Assembly (NCBI RefSeq): GCF_016545825.1
Contig: NC_052614.1
Coordinates: forward strand, 41,634,072 to 41,698,071
DNA length: 64,000 nt
DNA from: Eucalyptus grandis
Lineage: Eukaryota > Streptophyta > Magnoliopsida > Myrtales > Myrtaceae
Direction of reading: 5' to 3'
Both the position numbers and the translations under genes were made by a program. This document shows, piece by piece, positions 30,301-43,554 of this stretch. Every line of letters begins with the position of its first letter. Positions within the stretch are counted from its first letter, which is position 1. The notes below the pieces were generated by a model, which made no database searches, was not told the origin of the DNA, and was given only the letters and a program-made list of their open reading frames with translations.

Positions 30301-31798
30301 ACTGCTGTGGAGTCGGGTACTTTTGGTTATAGCCGAGCTTAGAAAAGTCTTGGCCTTTTGATGTATCGACTCATGATGTCCATCAAAGTTATATAAATAA
30401 AAGTTGTTTGGCTCTAACTTATATAAGATGTGTAGTTGGTGTGCATTGCATTATCTTGTTGAGCATGCGATAGGGAGATATGAATATGCTTCTGTTATAT
30501 GAATTGCGCTGGGACCGATTTGAGTGACATAAACCCCCAGGACTTATGTGTGGCACCCTGAAATGCCTGAGGCCGCCACAGGTACCTATCACTCTACCTA
30601 GTGAACGCTAGTTTCATCTCTTAGTGGAAACATCGAAATTCATAGGCAATTTTTTTTTTTTAAAACGGTCCCAGTGCAACTTATTAGCGGAAGCATAAAC
30701 AAGTCTCACCATTCCTCCCTCCATTAACCATAATGCAATGCACACCACTAAGCACCGTAAGAAAAGATAAAGCCAAGACACTTTTATTTATATATTTTCA
30801 CGATGTATTTCTCGGGTCAGTACAACAAAAAAGAAAAGCCAAGACTTTTAGCTACACTTGGCCACAACCCAAAAGATATCTCGACCCCTATATCGATCAC
30901 GTGTCATCCTCCATCTACTAGCATCAGCTACTCTAAAAAAGAAACGTCAGCTCTCTACTCCTCACGCGGCCATCACACCCATCCTGGCGCGTCGGGCGGT
31001 GGTGGCGGCAACATCCCCCGAATCACTCCATCTTGGCGGACGTGGACCGACAAAAACTCCTAAATGACCGGGCCCCTAGCCAGGCCCACATCATACATGA
31101 CCAGCACGCGAACTCGCACCAATGTCAGACTAGGGATGGTAACGCAATCAATCTCCGAACACTTTACCTCCACGTCAGATGGGAGGCCATAAAAGGTACC
31201 CCGCGTGACCGGAGAGAGTGACATCTTCCTAATCTGAAATGTTGGTCCCCGAAGGGGTGAGTACAACCACTCAGCAGGTAAAAGATCCATTAAACTACTC
31301 AATGCATCACACAATACAATCATAACACCATAGCATAGTACATATCAATTCATGCATCCAAGCATAACTTACCTCGCAGCCATGCTTACATGTCACCATA
31401 CCATATGTGCATACATCCTCATGCACTCATCACCAAGCATTCATCCATATACCATCATGCCATAGGTGCACATACAACCATGCACTCATATACATCATAT
31501 CATACATCCATGCATACATATCACCATACCATGCATGATTCAATTTCCACTTTTTATCTTTCAATTTGATCACCACATCTTTCTTTCCTCGGACCAGTAA
31601 TTGCATCACACATTTTATCACTCGCACCCCAACCTGGCATCGCGAGAAAACCTCCAGCACATACCATCGGGCATCCGGCACCCCCACATTCTGGGCATCC
31701 CGTATCCCAACTGGCATCACGAGCCATCCCCCTGGGCACAAACCTCCGTGGCTTCCGGCACCCAACCATTCCGGGCATCTCGAAACTTTTTCTTGCGC

Positions 31799-34700
31799 TG
31801 TGACACCCCGATCCCTTCTAGGGTCGCCATAGGCACCTGGCGTTACACCTAATTACATCTCTTATGCCGAAGCATCGTAATTCATAGACATTATTATTTT
31901 TTTAAAACGGTCCCAGCGCGACTCATTAGCGGAAGCAAAATAAAACATCACCATCTCTCCCCCTACCAACCATGATACAAATACACACCACTAATCACCA
32001 TGATTAATAGACAAGCCACGACACTTTATTTACATATATTTTCAAGATGGGATTTCTTTGGGTCGATACATCAAAAGGAAAAGCCAGGACTCAGCCATGT
32101 CCGGCCTAAAACCCCAAATAGAACCCTCGACCCGCTACAACTCACGTGCAACAATCCCCATCATCAGTGTCGGCTAACTATCCCCAAAAAGATCCAGCTC
32201 CTACTCGTCACGCACGGGCCCTCACACCCAACCCGGTGAATCAGGCGGTGGCGGCGGCAACATCCCTCGCATCACCCCATCGCGACGAACGTGGACGGAG
32301 ATGAACTCTTAGACAACCGGGCCCCCAACTAGGTCTATGTCGTACATGACTAAACAGCGCACTCGAATATACGTCAATCCAGGAACAAAAGGACAACCAA
32401 ACTCCTCGCACTCGACCTCGACATCGGATGGTAGACCGTAAAACACACCCCGCATGACGGCAGGAAGCGGCATGCTGCTAATCTGAAATGTTGGTCCCCA
32501 AAAGGGGTGAGTACAACCACTCAGCAGGTAAAGGAATCCAATAACCACTTATTGCATCATACAAGTCATACATTCATTCCAGGCATTACTTACCTTGAAG
32601 CCATGCGTATACTATCATGCATCATCACCACAATCATAACACATACATGTGTATCATCATGTCATACTCATATCATCGTCATCATGACATTATTATATCA
32701 CACATATGTCATCCTCATCATATACATGACACCATCATACCATACACATGTCCTCATCATCATGGCATCATCATATCACAACATATATGCATGTCATCAT
32801 GCCATATCATATATCATCATCATATCATGCATATCATCATGCCATGGGTGATCCTCATCATATCACATCATACATCATCATCATCATGCATATCATCATG
32901 CCATGGGTGATCATCATCATGTCATATCATATCATGCATGGTTCAATTTCCACTTTTAACTTTCAATTCGATCACCACATCACCCTTCCTCGGATCATCA
33001 ATTTCATCTCATATGTTACACTCGCATCCCATGCGAGAAAAACCTCCGGCATTCAGCCATTCAAGGCCACCGGGCATCCGGCCCCCCACATTTCGGGCAT
33101 CTCGTATCCCAACTGGCATCACGAGGCATCCTCTCGGGCAAAGACCTCCGACGAGGCTTCCGGCATTTACACTCCCTGGCCGAGAATCCCGCACCCCTAC
33201 TGGCATCGCGAGGCATCCCCCTGGGCAAAGATCTCCAGGGCTTCTGGCACCCCCAACTTTCCGAGCATCCTGAAACTCCCAGGGCCATCCGGCAATGTAT
33301 CTCTATACATTCCGGGCATTATCATCCGCCACAACAATCTCCTCATTTAACATTATTCATGTTCACCAATTTCGGTCTCAATTTAGCATGGCATATGATG
33401 CAATGGCAACCAAAAATCATGTTCAACATTGAATTCACACATGCATCTCAATTCATTGTCATGCATACATCAAGACCTCATCACACATACTACATGGTAC
33501 AAAATAAAATTCATGGAATTTATGCCAATTAAAATGATCCATTTATCATGCCCTTTTTACATTTATTTAAATTCCAGCTTGTGCCATTTTCAAAAATATT
33601 AAATTTAATATCTATATAATTATCAAAAATAATTAAAATTAAGGCAAGTGATAATCAAGAAAATAGGATAATGATTTCGTGCAAAATACATGGCCAAATA
33701 GAATTCCACACAAATCCATAATTCACACAAAACAGCATATAATTTTCGGATGAAATCAGAATGCACAGTCTCCGAAATAATTTGATTAAAATATCCATAC
33801 GACCTCCAAAAATTATGAAATTTTACCGAGTTATATCCAAGACACTAAAGTACATTTTTTATGCGTATTTCCAAGCCAAATTATTTTTAGATTGTTTTCT
33901 ACAGTCACACGAAGCTTCTGGATCTTACACCGAATCGTCCAGTGCATGCTTCTCCGAAATACTGAGTTTTCACCTACCTATTCTTCTTCATTTCCTCTGA
34001 AATTTGGATATGTTTTACATCAAGATTTTATATACAAGTTTTATGAAGAGATCTAAGTCAAAAATCCAGATTATAGTCGTCGTTTAGGTCCATGAAGTCT
34101 CGGGTGTCCTGTACCACGTCTCCAGAATTTCTGTCTTCAAGATTTAGTCGATTTACTAGGTTATACTTGTTCATTTTGCTTCAAATTTGCGTATGTTGTA
34201 GTTTAAGATGTCCCCTACAACTTGCATGAAGAAATAGAAGAGATATTCTTAGCACAAATCAACATGCAACCACAAATCCATCAAAAGGTCAGTGAAATCG
34301 TTCCAAATCTGAGGTCTCCGTAGGATGAGATTTTAACCCCTTAAATCTCCATAATTTTCCACCAAATTTTAGTATGTTGTATTGTAGGATGTTAGTTACA
34401 ACTTTCATGAATAGATCGAAGCCCAAATCGAACTCTAAACATGCATGCAAGCTCTCACAACATTCTGACTCGAGCGGATTCAAACGAAAACAGTAACCTT
34501 ATTCAAAAACAAGTCATCCAAGCTTTGGTTTTCCTCTCCTAATCACCCAAATTCGACATACATGTAACACACACACATGCAAGAGCAGCAAGAGGACTCC
34601 AACTTGCCTCTAGACCGAACGGACGACGGCACACGGCGGCGATCACGGCGGCACACGGCGGACGGACGGCGACTCCTCCTCTCGGCCACTCTCCCTCTCT

Positions 34701-35318
34701 CTCTCGAATTCTCTCTCTCTCTCTCTCTCTCCCTTTCTTGGCCGAACAAGCCACCGGCCACTCTCTCTCCTTCCCTTCTCTTTTATCCCCCCATTTCCTA
34801 ATCATTAGTAATCATTGTTTGCCACTCCAATTGACCAATGCATGCCATCCCTCTCTAAGCCAATGCATGAAGATCTCTTGCCACTTGTCTTTATGGGCTT
34901 TTGGGCTTGGGCTTTTGGGCTTGGGCCGGCCACTCTTGGGCCTCCTCTTGGGCCGGTCGACAGCCCCCTTTCGTGGGCCTAATTGGGCCGACTAGCTTGG
35001 CCCATCAAGGCTTCGGCCAATGGGCCTAAGGCCCAACCTAATTAAAAAATTAAAATTTCCCCCTTTTTTTTTTTGAATTTTAAATTTTATATTCCACATG
35101 GCCAAAGTCTTGTGACATTTTATTTAATTCATAAGGTGCATGGCCAAGCATAGATTATCATTATTAATCTATCTAATTTAAAATTTCATAAACACAAGCA
35201 CAAATCACCTAATCTTAAAAAGACTAATGGCTAAAGCATTAAACCATAGGTAATTTCATTACCTAATTAGAGACTTTAACACACCTTATAACTTGACTTT
35301 GAATTTCTGGATGCCACA
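31799..35318 (-). mobile_element. Solo LTR C, inserted in LTR B
   Basis: About 3.5 kb, beginning TGTGACACCCCGATCCC and ending TGGATGCCACA, collinear with the full-length LTRs (CAT array, CCGGGCATC block, CT-rich block at 34,690-34,730, AT-rich tail). After it, LTR B continues with the ATCCGGGCATG block. I could not find a matching TSD (left TGCGC, right CCCGA), so one edge may be altered. Confidence 0.7.
32597..32935. repeat. CAT/ATC-rich microsatellite array in LTR C
   Basis: Dense CATCAT and CATATCAT units, interrupted. Open frames here translate to His/Ser/Ile strings and are artefacts of the repeat. Confidence 0.85.
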
Positions 35319-37453
35319 CCCGAGGACATCCGGGCATGTATCACAATACAACCGGGCATCCGGCACCCCCCATCCCGGGCATCCTGACACTCCCAGGGCA
35401 TTATCGGCTCACCTCCAACAGTCTCCTCATTCAGCATAATTCATATTCACCAATTTATGTCTCACAATCAACATGGCACATGATGTAATGGCAACAAAGT
35501 CAAATTCAACATTTGATTCTATATGCAATGCCAAATGTCATCACATGTGCAGCAAGATTTAATCACTTAAATCAATATAATTCATGGGGCTCATCCAAAA
35601 CAGAATAATCATAAATTACAGCATTTGAAATTCGCACAATTCAGCTTGCACAGTTTTAGAAAATATTTCCATTAAATACCCAAATAACCTTTAAAAATTA
35701 TGAAATTTGAACATGTGACAGTCAAGACATAATGGCAGATATTTCATGAAGGACACTGCACCAAAAGACCCTCATATCATGCGGTATAGACCGAACATCA
35801 CAGCACCATTATCATAACCACTTAACTTGCACAGTTTTCGAAACATTTTCAGTTAAATAGGCAAATGAACTTAACAAATTATGCCACTTGTATATGTTTC
35901 AGGGAAGACATAAAGAAAGATACTTCATGAAGAACACTTTGCCGAAAGAGCTTCATATAAAATGATATGACCCATGCATTGAAACTGATTAAGTCCGAAC
36001 GCGTCAGATTACACGATTTTAGAAATATTTCCGATTGAATACCCAAATGATCTTCAAAATTCATGAAATTAAAATATGTTGTATCCAAAATCCTAAGGTT
36101 TTTTTTTCATGAAGAAATCAAAGTCAAATTCGTTCTAGGTGATTTAATATAGGCGGTTAAAGCTTCTGTTTCAATACCGAAATTTCCAGATCTGACTACT
36201 TCCGAAAAACCATGATTTCACCTATCTATTCTTGTTATTTTCCTCTAAAGTTTTTATATGTTAAACCTCAGGATGTCCTTTACATCTTTCGTTAAGAAAT
36301 CGAAGTGAAATTTCAACAAAAAGATAGGCTTACAGACCATGCGTTCATCAAAGGTAGTTACCGAAATCTCCAGATTCAGTCTCTCCGAAAAATAAATATT
36401 TCACCCACTTATACTAGTTCTTTTTGTCCAAAATTTAAGTATGTTATATTTCAAGAAGTCCTTAACAACTTTCATTTAGAAGTAAAAGCCAAAATCCAAC
36501 TCGAGCATCACATGCAAGCCACTACAACATTCAAGGCCAAACTGTTTTCTCAAGAACAGTTTACTAGTATCAAACATCCCTCTTAAAACTTCAACTTTTA
36601 ACACCCTAAACATCCGAAATCTATCACCATTCAAGCACACATGCTAGACACAACATGCAAGACCAGATTAAGGATCCCAACTTGCCTCTAAACCGAGCAA
36701 ACAGCGAGCAGCGACTGGACACAGCAACGAACGACGGACACACGGCGGACGGTCGACGGACAGCTCTCCTCCTTTCCTCTCTTCTTCCGCACGCTCACTC
36801 CCCCTTTTCTTGATTTCTCTGTTCCCCTCGGTAGCTTTCTCTCTCACTCTCTCTCTCCGGCGACGCTTCCCTTTCATCATCAACCGGTTCCCTCAAATTT
36901 TCCTCTCTTCAATGATGAACAATTATTGATTTTGCATGAAGGACACTTGGACTAAGGGGGAAAACACTTGGCAAAATCTTCATGCAAAAGAGTGGGCCTC
37001 TCATGGGCCGGTTCCTCCTTGGTCGACGGCCCAATGGGGCTCCATTCAGCCGGGCTTGAGGCCAGCGTGGCCGACAGCTCCCCCTCCTCCTTTGGGCTTC
37101 GCGGCTAGGCCCAAATGGCCGAAGGGTGGGGCTTCTTGTGGGCTGGTCAAGAATGGGGTCAGGCAATTGGGCTGGTTTGGGCCTTCAATTATCCAGCCCA
37201 TCCTCATCCTATTAATTCACCTAATCCTTAATTATATAAACACCTAATTGGAATTTATAATTCACAAAACTTTGTGACCTATCTTAATAAATTCCAATCC
37301 ATAATCCCCCATGGCCAAAAATAGCAATTTTTCTATTAAATAATTATTCACCAAACGCTTGGCCAAAGTCTTAATGCAAGACATGAATTAGAGCACCCCT
37401 AAAGATTGGCAAGGAATTCTAGGATGCCACATTATGGACCCATTACAATTCTA

Positions 37454-37464
37454 TGGTATTAGAG
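37454..37464 (+). other. PBS-like motif inside LTR A
   Basis: TGGTATTAGAG at the same relative place (about 80 bp from the LTR edge) as TGGTATCAGAG in the other LTR copies, in the orientation expected for LTR A. Confidence 0.55.
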
Positions 37465-37835
37465 TGAAATATTATAAGGTCAATGAAAGATAAGCTAATT
37501 GTGGCGACCCTAATAGATCGGGGGCCATTTTTGGGGTGCCACACACTGTGGTTGTCCAAGGCCCATGAATGCCGACGCTAGGCTCGCCTAAGGTGGTGGA
37601 GGAATGACATGGTGGCGTCAATGTCGAGGGGTGCTAGCCAAAGAGTGGAGGTAGTGGTCGAGGAGAGAGAGAAGGGGCGACACAAATTAAATGGCAGCTC
37701 ATTAAATGGGTGAACTAGATGGAATCAATGTGTAGATATAGTACTCTCCTATCTGGCTCTTGCATTGTGATTAATAATTAGTATCCACACGGTTCATTTG
37801 AGGGCGATAATTCATGAGCCTTATATGTTCATTAC

Positions 37836-37958
37836 CTTGACACCTATCGGAGTGATCATAGGGATTCCCCTCGTACCCAGCCTTGCAAGAGCAACGATAA
37901 CTTGGTCCATCCACGAAGTTAATGCAGTTAGTGTTGCTGCCACAGGCATAGCTCAACC
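37836..37958 (-). pseudogene. WAK exon 1, 3' part (EGF-like domain)
   Basis: The minus strand reads YACGSNTNCINFVDG, then YRCSCKAGYEGNPY and RCQ, the first EGF-like repeat of WAK proteins, with six Cys in normal spacing. It ends at the donor CAAG|GTAATG at 37,836. The upstream end is the copia TSD (CAACC, 37,954-37,958). Its 5' continuation resumes at 61,065. The next exon is at 25,523. The EGF region faces the cell wall in this family. Confidence 0.85.
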
Positions 37959-38349
37959 TGTTGGAATTCAAGTCGATGGAAGACGAATTACCTTTATACG
38001 ATGCGCAAACAACAATTAACCCCGGAATGAATGTTGAATTGCGGATGAATCATGAACAAAAATACTTCACGTTGGTCTGAATGCAATCATGAGGAAAGCA
38101 CTCGATTTCCACAGCGTAAATGCCTATTGTTCTTGTAAAGAAGAAATGGAACACCTTCTATTCTTTGATGGAAATGGAGAGGAATTTCTAAGCATATGTT
38201 CTGCCAACCATGCCAATGGTTATCATCAAAAGACTTTTATACATTTCTCTTCATACCCTTTCAAAAGGTGCCTTTCCATCGTAGCATATCAAAACGGAAC
38301 GATGCATTCCAATCGCACCCCATCATGGATATATTAATAAAACACTACA
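37959..38349 (-). repeat. 3' LTR of the copia element (391 bp)
   Basis: It aligns with 59,746-59,988 plus 60,913-61,060. The ends on the minus strand are TGTAGTG and GAATTCCAACA. Confidence 0.9.
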
Positions 38350-38360
38350 TCTCCCACTCG
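38350..38360 (-). promoter_or_regulatory. Polypurine tract of the copia element
   Basis: The minus strand reads CGAGTGGGAGA directly before the LTR start TGTAGTG. Confidence 0.75.
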
Positions 38361-39515
38361 GACATGATGGACTTGATAGCGCTCTATCAAGAATATAAGT
38401 CATTCAACATTCATCAACTTTATAAAAAAATTCATACTGGCAAGTAAGCCGTGCAACCAGTGAGTACGCCTGCACTTGGGAGCTCAAATTATGCACCTGT
38501 TAGGGATGACATAATGGCTACAACCCAAAAGGAAATAAACAATCGATGTCTCACAGTGCCTCAAACATATTTTGTTACATCAATCCAAGTATACCTATCC
38601 CTCAAATGCTATACTTGACTATTCTTAAAACACCGTATATTTACAATTATATCCGCAATCACATAAAGCGCTACAATTGGTCGACCAGTAAATACAAGTG
38701 ATAGATGTAAAACAACAATAGTTTTCCTTTGCACTCATGTCTTTCTCAATTTCAGAACAACTGCTTTCCTAGACACGTCCCATAAGGCCATATCTATTCA
38801 TGACCGTCGATAACATGCTAAAGTAGCAACATTGATATTCCACTTCGAGAACATAATCAGAAATAACATAGGGCAAAAAATGAGATAAATTATAAATTAC
38901 CTCAAGAGCTCACATGATGAGTAAATAGGGATAATTTTACTCACCTTCCCTTGTCAGTTGAACAATGCACATGTAGTATGAATTACATGCTATAGTGGAT
39001 TTCTCTTTTTATAAGAGAGTAAGTCATTTATTAAATATATCCACTATACGAATCTTAGTCTAAACATAGTCACGTGCTCCTCACGTACTCATGTTTAGCT
39101 CGAGTGCTATATCAACTCGCTTTTTATAGCACCCAATTAAGTACTCACATCCGGCATCTTTCAGGCATATATGATTGTGGGACTATCATATTTGGTCTTA
39201 TTATAAACAAATCACAGATCTCATCTTGACTCCAATCAAGGCGACATCTTATTTTATGTACTAAACTTGCTCCTCAGCATTCATTTGTACATAACGTCTC
39301 ATCTCAACATGCTAACTATAGCACTTGAGGTGATTGCTCGTGTGAGTGAGCCAATCATTGCCTGCTGACATACTTTTCAATAATATATGTGTGTATGTGC
39401 TAGTCTCATAATGGATTTGTACTTATTGATAAAACATCAAGTCACTAATAAACAAACAAGTACAATACATATCTCCACATGTACATAAACCAATAATTCT
39501 CTACAATAACACATA
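38361..39515 (-). other. Untranslated 3' region of the copia element
   Basis: About 1.15 kb between the end of RNase H and the polypurine tract. I see no coding. The region is long for a copia 3' UTR. Confidence 0.55.
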
Positions 39516-41290
39516 TCACATTTTACGCAATCCTAGTGACATCCTGTGGATCAAGAATATGTCTCTAGGAATAGCCTTCGTAAATGGATCAACAACCATT
39601 CTATTGGTTGAAATACATTGTAGGATCACTTCTTTTTGCGCTATAATATCTCTGATGAAGTTGTTTTTTATGTCAATGTGCTTCGTCCTTCCATGATACT
39701 TGGGATCTTTCACATAGGCAATGGATGCTTGACTATTGCAATAAACTATCACCAGTCTTTGAACCTCGGTGATAGTGGCTAAATTTTCCAAGAAACGTTT
39801 TTGCCATATTGCTTCTTGCATTGTGGTAGAACATGTAATAAATTCTGTCTCCATTGTAGACAAGGCTGTGCATGTCTGTTTCTTGCTATTCCCAGAAATT
39901 GCACCTCCCTTGAGCAAGAACGCATATCTAGAAGTCGATTTACGCTCATCCAGGTCTCCACCCCAATCAGCATATAAATAGCCTAATAGGCGTAAATCAT
40001 TCCCTTAGTAACAAAGTTGATAGTCCATAGTGCATTTCAAGTATCTCATGACCCTCTTCATTGCTTTCCAGTGTGCTTAACTAGGATTTGATTGATATCG
40101 GCTCATCAATCCCACAACATAACTTATGTCGGGTCAAGTACACATCATAGCATACATCAAACTTCCGACTGCACTAGCCTAAGGAACAATTTCCATTACT
40201 TTAATTTATTTTAGAGTCTTAGGACACATCTCAGTACTTAGGCCTTCACTCTGCATGACAGGGGTATCAATGGGATTATAGTGCTACATATTGAAATGTT
40301 CAAGAATCTTCATAATATAAGACTCTTGTGATAAAGTAAGGAGTTTCCTTGGTCGATCTCTTTCGATCTTAACTCCTAATATATAAGCAGCTTCTCCCAT
40401 GTCATTCATTTCAAAATTGAATGATAACCATTCTTTTATCGTGATAACCAAAACCTTATCATTTCCAACTAATAGAATATCGTCCACATAAAGTGATCAA
40501 ATCACAATTTTATCTTCGGACCGCTTGACATATACACAGTGATCTTTTTCAATCATCCTGAAACCAAAAGTTGTTATGGCTCAATGAAAACGAAGATACC
40601 ACTGTCTAAATGATTGGTTAAGGCCATATATTGAGCGATGAAGATTGCAAACTTGATGCTCTTTGACATTTAGCTATGAAACCTATTGGCTGCTTCATAT
40701 AGATTTCCTCATATAGTTCTCCATTGAGAAATGCCGTCTTTACATCCATTTGATGTAATTCAAGGTCCAAATGTGCAACGATAGCTAGAATAAGGCGTAT
40801 TGAGACAAACCTTACAAATGGTGAAAAAGTTTTCTCATAATGTATACCCACTTGTTAAGTATAACTTTTTGCCACAAGGTGAGCCTTATACTTTTCAATG
40901 GATCCATCTGCCCTTCGCTTAATCTCAAAGACCCATTTGTTTATGACCTTACGATTGGGTGGTAGATCAACCAAGTCCCAGACATGATTTGCCCTCATTG
41001 ACTCCATCTCATCTTCCAAAACTTTTCTCCATTCTTCCTTATTGGAGGATGAGAAAGTCTCTTGAGTAGTCTTAGGCTCGGCATTGTCTTTTTGAGCAAT
41101 CATAAATGATTTCCCTTCAATCTCAAAACGACGATGAGGAATGCTTTTACAATTACTTTTACACAACTGAATTTCTCTTGAATTCAATTCGCCAGACGAT
41201 ACAACACTCCCACTAGGTCTTGCATGTTGAGATAAATCTTCATTTCCCTCTACAACATTAGTGGGTGTGTTATTAGGATCTTCCATCTCA
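39516..41290 (-). pseudogene. Copia reverse transcriptase and RNase H
   Basis: 41,286-40,855: EEWRKVLEDEMESMRANHVW, LPPNRKVINKWVFEIKR and YKAHLVAK (RT entry). Then YEKTFSPFVRFVSIRLILA, MDVKTAFLNGELYEEIYM and, near 40,475-40,490, the catalytic YVDDILLVG. RNase H follows (39,973-39,516) with ALSTMETEFI, HIDIKNNFIRD and STNRMVVDPFTKAI. These copy the RNA into DNA and remove the RNA strand. Frame changes near 40,850, 40,620 and 40,280-39,980 and several stops make the copy inactive. Confidence 0.85.
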
Positions 41291-42600
41291 TATAATTAGA
41301 AGTCTTTATCAATCTCACCTCTATTAGGAAAATCGTTCTCCAAGAATGTGACATCTGGTGATTCCATTTTAGTCACACTCCCATCAGCTTGTTCACCTAT
41401 GAAGACGTACACTTTGGAGTGTTCAAAATATCTTATAAAGATACATTTCTTCCATCTAGGGCCTAATTTACCATATTTATGGGAAGATTCATGAACATAA
41501 GCTACACATCCCCATGGACGTAGAATACTCAAGTCTGGTTTCCTACCAATCCATAATTCATAAGGGGTGGAAGTGACCGATTTTGAGGGCACTTGGTTAA
41601 GTACATAGACAACAATCAATAATGCATCTCCCCAGTAGGAGATAGGTAAATTTTCTTGTGCCATTATAGACCTAACCAATTCCACTAGGGTTATTCCTTC
41701 TCTTAGCCACCCCATTTTGTTGTGGAGTATCGGCAATAGTCAATTGTCGTATAATTCCATTTTCATCACAAAGAGCCTTGAATTGCTTCGATATATACTC
41801 ACGTCTACGATCAGTTCTCAATACTTTTATTGTTTTGTTCAACTGATTCTCTACTATCGATAAATATCGTCTAAAGGAGTCTAATGCTTTGACTTATGGG
41901 AGATCAGAAAAACATAACGAAAACGCGTGAAGTCATCTATGAAAGTGATGAAGTATGAGGCTCCATGCCTCGCCCTCACATTCAAAGGACTACAAATGTC
42001 AGAATGTATGAGTTGCAATGGAAATTCGACTCTAGTCCATTTACCGAATGATTTTCTAGTTGCTTTTCCCACTAGACAATGTTCACATATGGGTAGATTA
42101 ACATTAGTGAGTGATGCTAAAAGGCCTTCTCTAGCTAATCTTTGCATTCGTTGCAGCCTAATGTGACCTAATCTAGCATGCCAAGTACTTGCATCAATCT
42201 CAACATTACTAGAAGATACAATTAAAGAAAAACAACCATCAACATTAACATTGTAATGATCATAGTCAATGTCTAACACTATAAAACCATTCGATACATA
42301 ACCTGAACCATAACAAACTGTTCCAAACAATATGTCAACACAATCACCATGGAAATTTAATACATAACTTAGGCTAAGAAGAACAACTACGGAGACCAAG
42401 TTTCGTCGAATATCCGGAGCATAGAGGACATCATGTAGGAATAGGCTTCGGCCACCACGTAAATTTAATTTATATGTGCCGATACCCTTCACTTCACTTC
42501 TTGAGTTATTCCCAACATATATCCATTTTCTTCCAAGCTATATCCGACGATACTCCACAAATGCTTCTTGGTCTCTAGCTATGTGGTCTGTTACTCTTGA
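41291..42600 (-). pseudogene. Copia integrase
   Basis: 42,492-41,881: WHARLGHIRLQRMQRLAREG and CEHCLVGKATRK form the HHCC zinc domain. HSDICSPLNV and YFITFIDDFTRFRYVFL hold two of the core acidic residues. Readings near 41,750-41,700 (TPQQNGVA-like) cover the third acidic region, and 41,736-41,296 gives LISYWGDALLIVVYVLNQVP. It would insert the cDNA into the genome. Frames break near 41,880 and 41,740. Confidence 0.85.
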
Positions 42601-43536
42601 GTCTACAGTCCACATTGGATGAGATTCAGCAAGCATTACAGTGCTAGAAACAAAAGCATTACTTAAAGTAGTGGAGTAAAAGGTACCTCTTTCGACTCAA
42701 TGCATTCACGAGCAAAGTAACCCATCTTGCCACAATTGTAGCACTTCATCTTGGCCTTGTCCTTCTTCCCACTACGCTTCTTGCGTTGAAAAGTCTTAGC
42801 CCTCTTAGGTGCCTGATCAGTCTTCTTCCATTTATTGTTGAATTGATGATTCCTTTTGCACTTAAAGCCCGAAGCTTTGCGCGAACTTGATTCAGCAACA
42901 TAAGCATGAGTAGAGAATCTCATAGCCTCTAGGCGCTCATCCTTTAATTCCAAATGACGTGCTATATCATCAGAAGTGACAATATTCTAATTATGCGTCA
43001 TATTGATCTTCATATGCTCCCAATTGTTAGGAAGAGACCTTATAACAGCATGAACTTGCTGTTCATCGGTAAGTGAGTGACCTGCCGACTTCAGCTCACG
43101 AATCATGTTTGACATCTCCCGAAGATGTTACCTCATTGTTACATTTGGGTGCTTTCGATATGTGTCAAACTTGATGGTGAGTCTCCTCAACTTAGTGGCA
43201 GATGTACCCCCAAACTTATCTTTTAAGGCAACCCACATTGCTTAACCTTTATCATAACTTTCAAACTCACACATGAGATCATCTTGCATACAGCTTAGCT
43301 ACGTGACGCGAGCAATGTTATCCTTCTTTTTCCAAGCTTGATAAAGCTTCTAGATCTCTCATGTGTTGAGCTGAAGTTCCATGCTCAGGTTCATCCATGG
43401 TATGGTTGAGGGTTTCCAAAACCTCTTGCTTCTCAAGGATGTACTGAACCTTTCGATACTAAATATCATAATTGTCACCGTTCAACTTCTCACCCTTATT
43501 GAGGTCAGCCACAATGGTCTTGGATGCCAAAGCCAT
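42601..43536 (-). pseudogene. Copia gag with altered zinc knuckle
   Basis: The ATG at 43,536 opens MALASKTIVADLNKGEKLNG, a typical copia gag start. Stops and shifts follow, and the C-terminal part (42,953-42,663) is basic and contains the zinc knuckle CYNCGKMGYFAREC, where the metal-binding His of CX2CX4HX4C is Tyr. This could be a decay mutation (CAC to TAC). The Ty3 element lies 14 bp upstream of the ATG. Confidence 0.8.
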
Positions 43537-43549
43537 AATCAATTATTAT

Positions 43550-43554
43550 AACAC
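43550..43554. repeat. Target site duplication AACAC (left)
   Basis: It matches AACAC at 54,744-54,748 exactly and brackets the Ty3 element at 43,555-54,743. Confidence 0.9.

Larger units (their letters stand above)
30549..37431 (-). mobile_element. Solo LTR B, inserted head-to-head in LTR A and split by LTR C
   Basis: It begins TGTGGCACCC and ends GGATGCCACA. The flanks TTATG (30,544-30,548) and TTATG (37,432-37,436) are an exact TSD. Removing B rejoins the two parts of LTR A at the expected place (upstream of a conserved GGGGGTTTA). Its body is 30,549-31,798 plus 35,319-37,431, about 3.4 kb. Confidence 0.8.
27771..37543 (+). mobile_element. Solo LTR A of the Tekay-like family, split by LTR B
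   Basis: It begins TGTGGCATCCTAAAATTTC and ends GGGGTGCCACA in inverted orientation relative to the LTRs at 43,555 and 51,281. The flanks are CGCTG (27,766-27,770) and CACTG (37,544-37,548), a 5-bp TSD differing by one likely CpG decay. Its body is 27,771-30,548 plus 37,432-37,543. LTR B separates the two parts. It contains no internal coding region, so it is a recombined solo LTR in the WAK intron. Confidence 0.75.
25524..37835 (-). other. Intron 1 of the WAK gene (12.3 kb, transposon-filled)
   Basis: The donor is CAAG|GTAATG (GT at 37,835-37,834) and the acceptor TTATGTAG ends at 25,524. The non-transposon parts are 25,524-26,299, 26,931-27,006, 27,317-27,770 and 37,544-37,835. I saw nothing gene-like in them. 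A short frame at 25,651-25,863 (plus) and one at 27,443-27,778 (minus) have no recognisable features. The rest is TIR elements and nested LTRs. Confidence 0.7.

Noticed and set aside
31794..35323. TSD for LTR C
   Set aside because: TGCGC or CGCTG on the left does not match CCCGA on the right. The nesting of C in B is based on sequence continuity only.
37771..37971. Complete small EGF-like protein gene
   Set aside because: The frame runs past a splice donor on one side and into the copia LTR on the other, so it is an exon fragment of the WAK gene.
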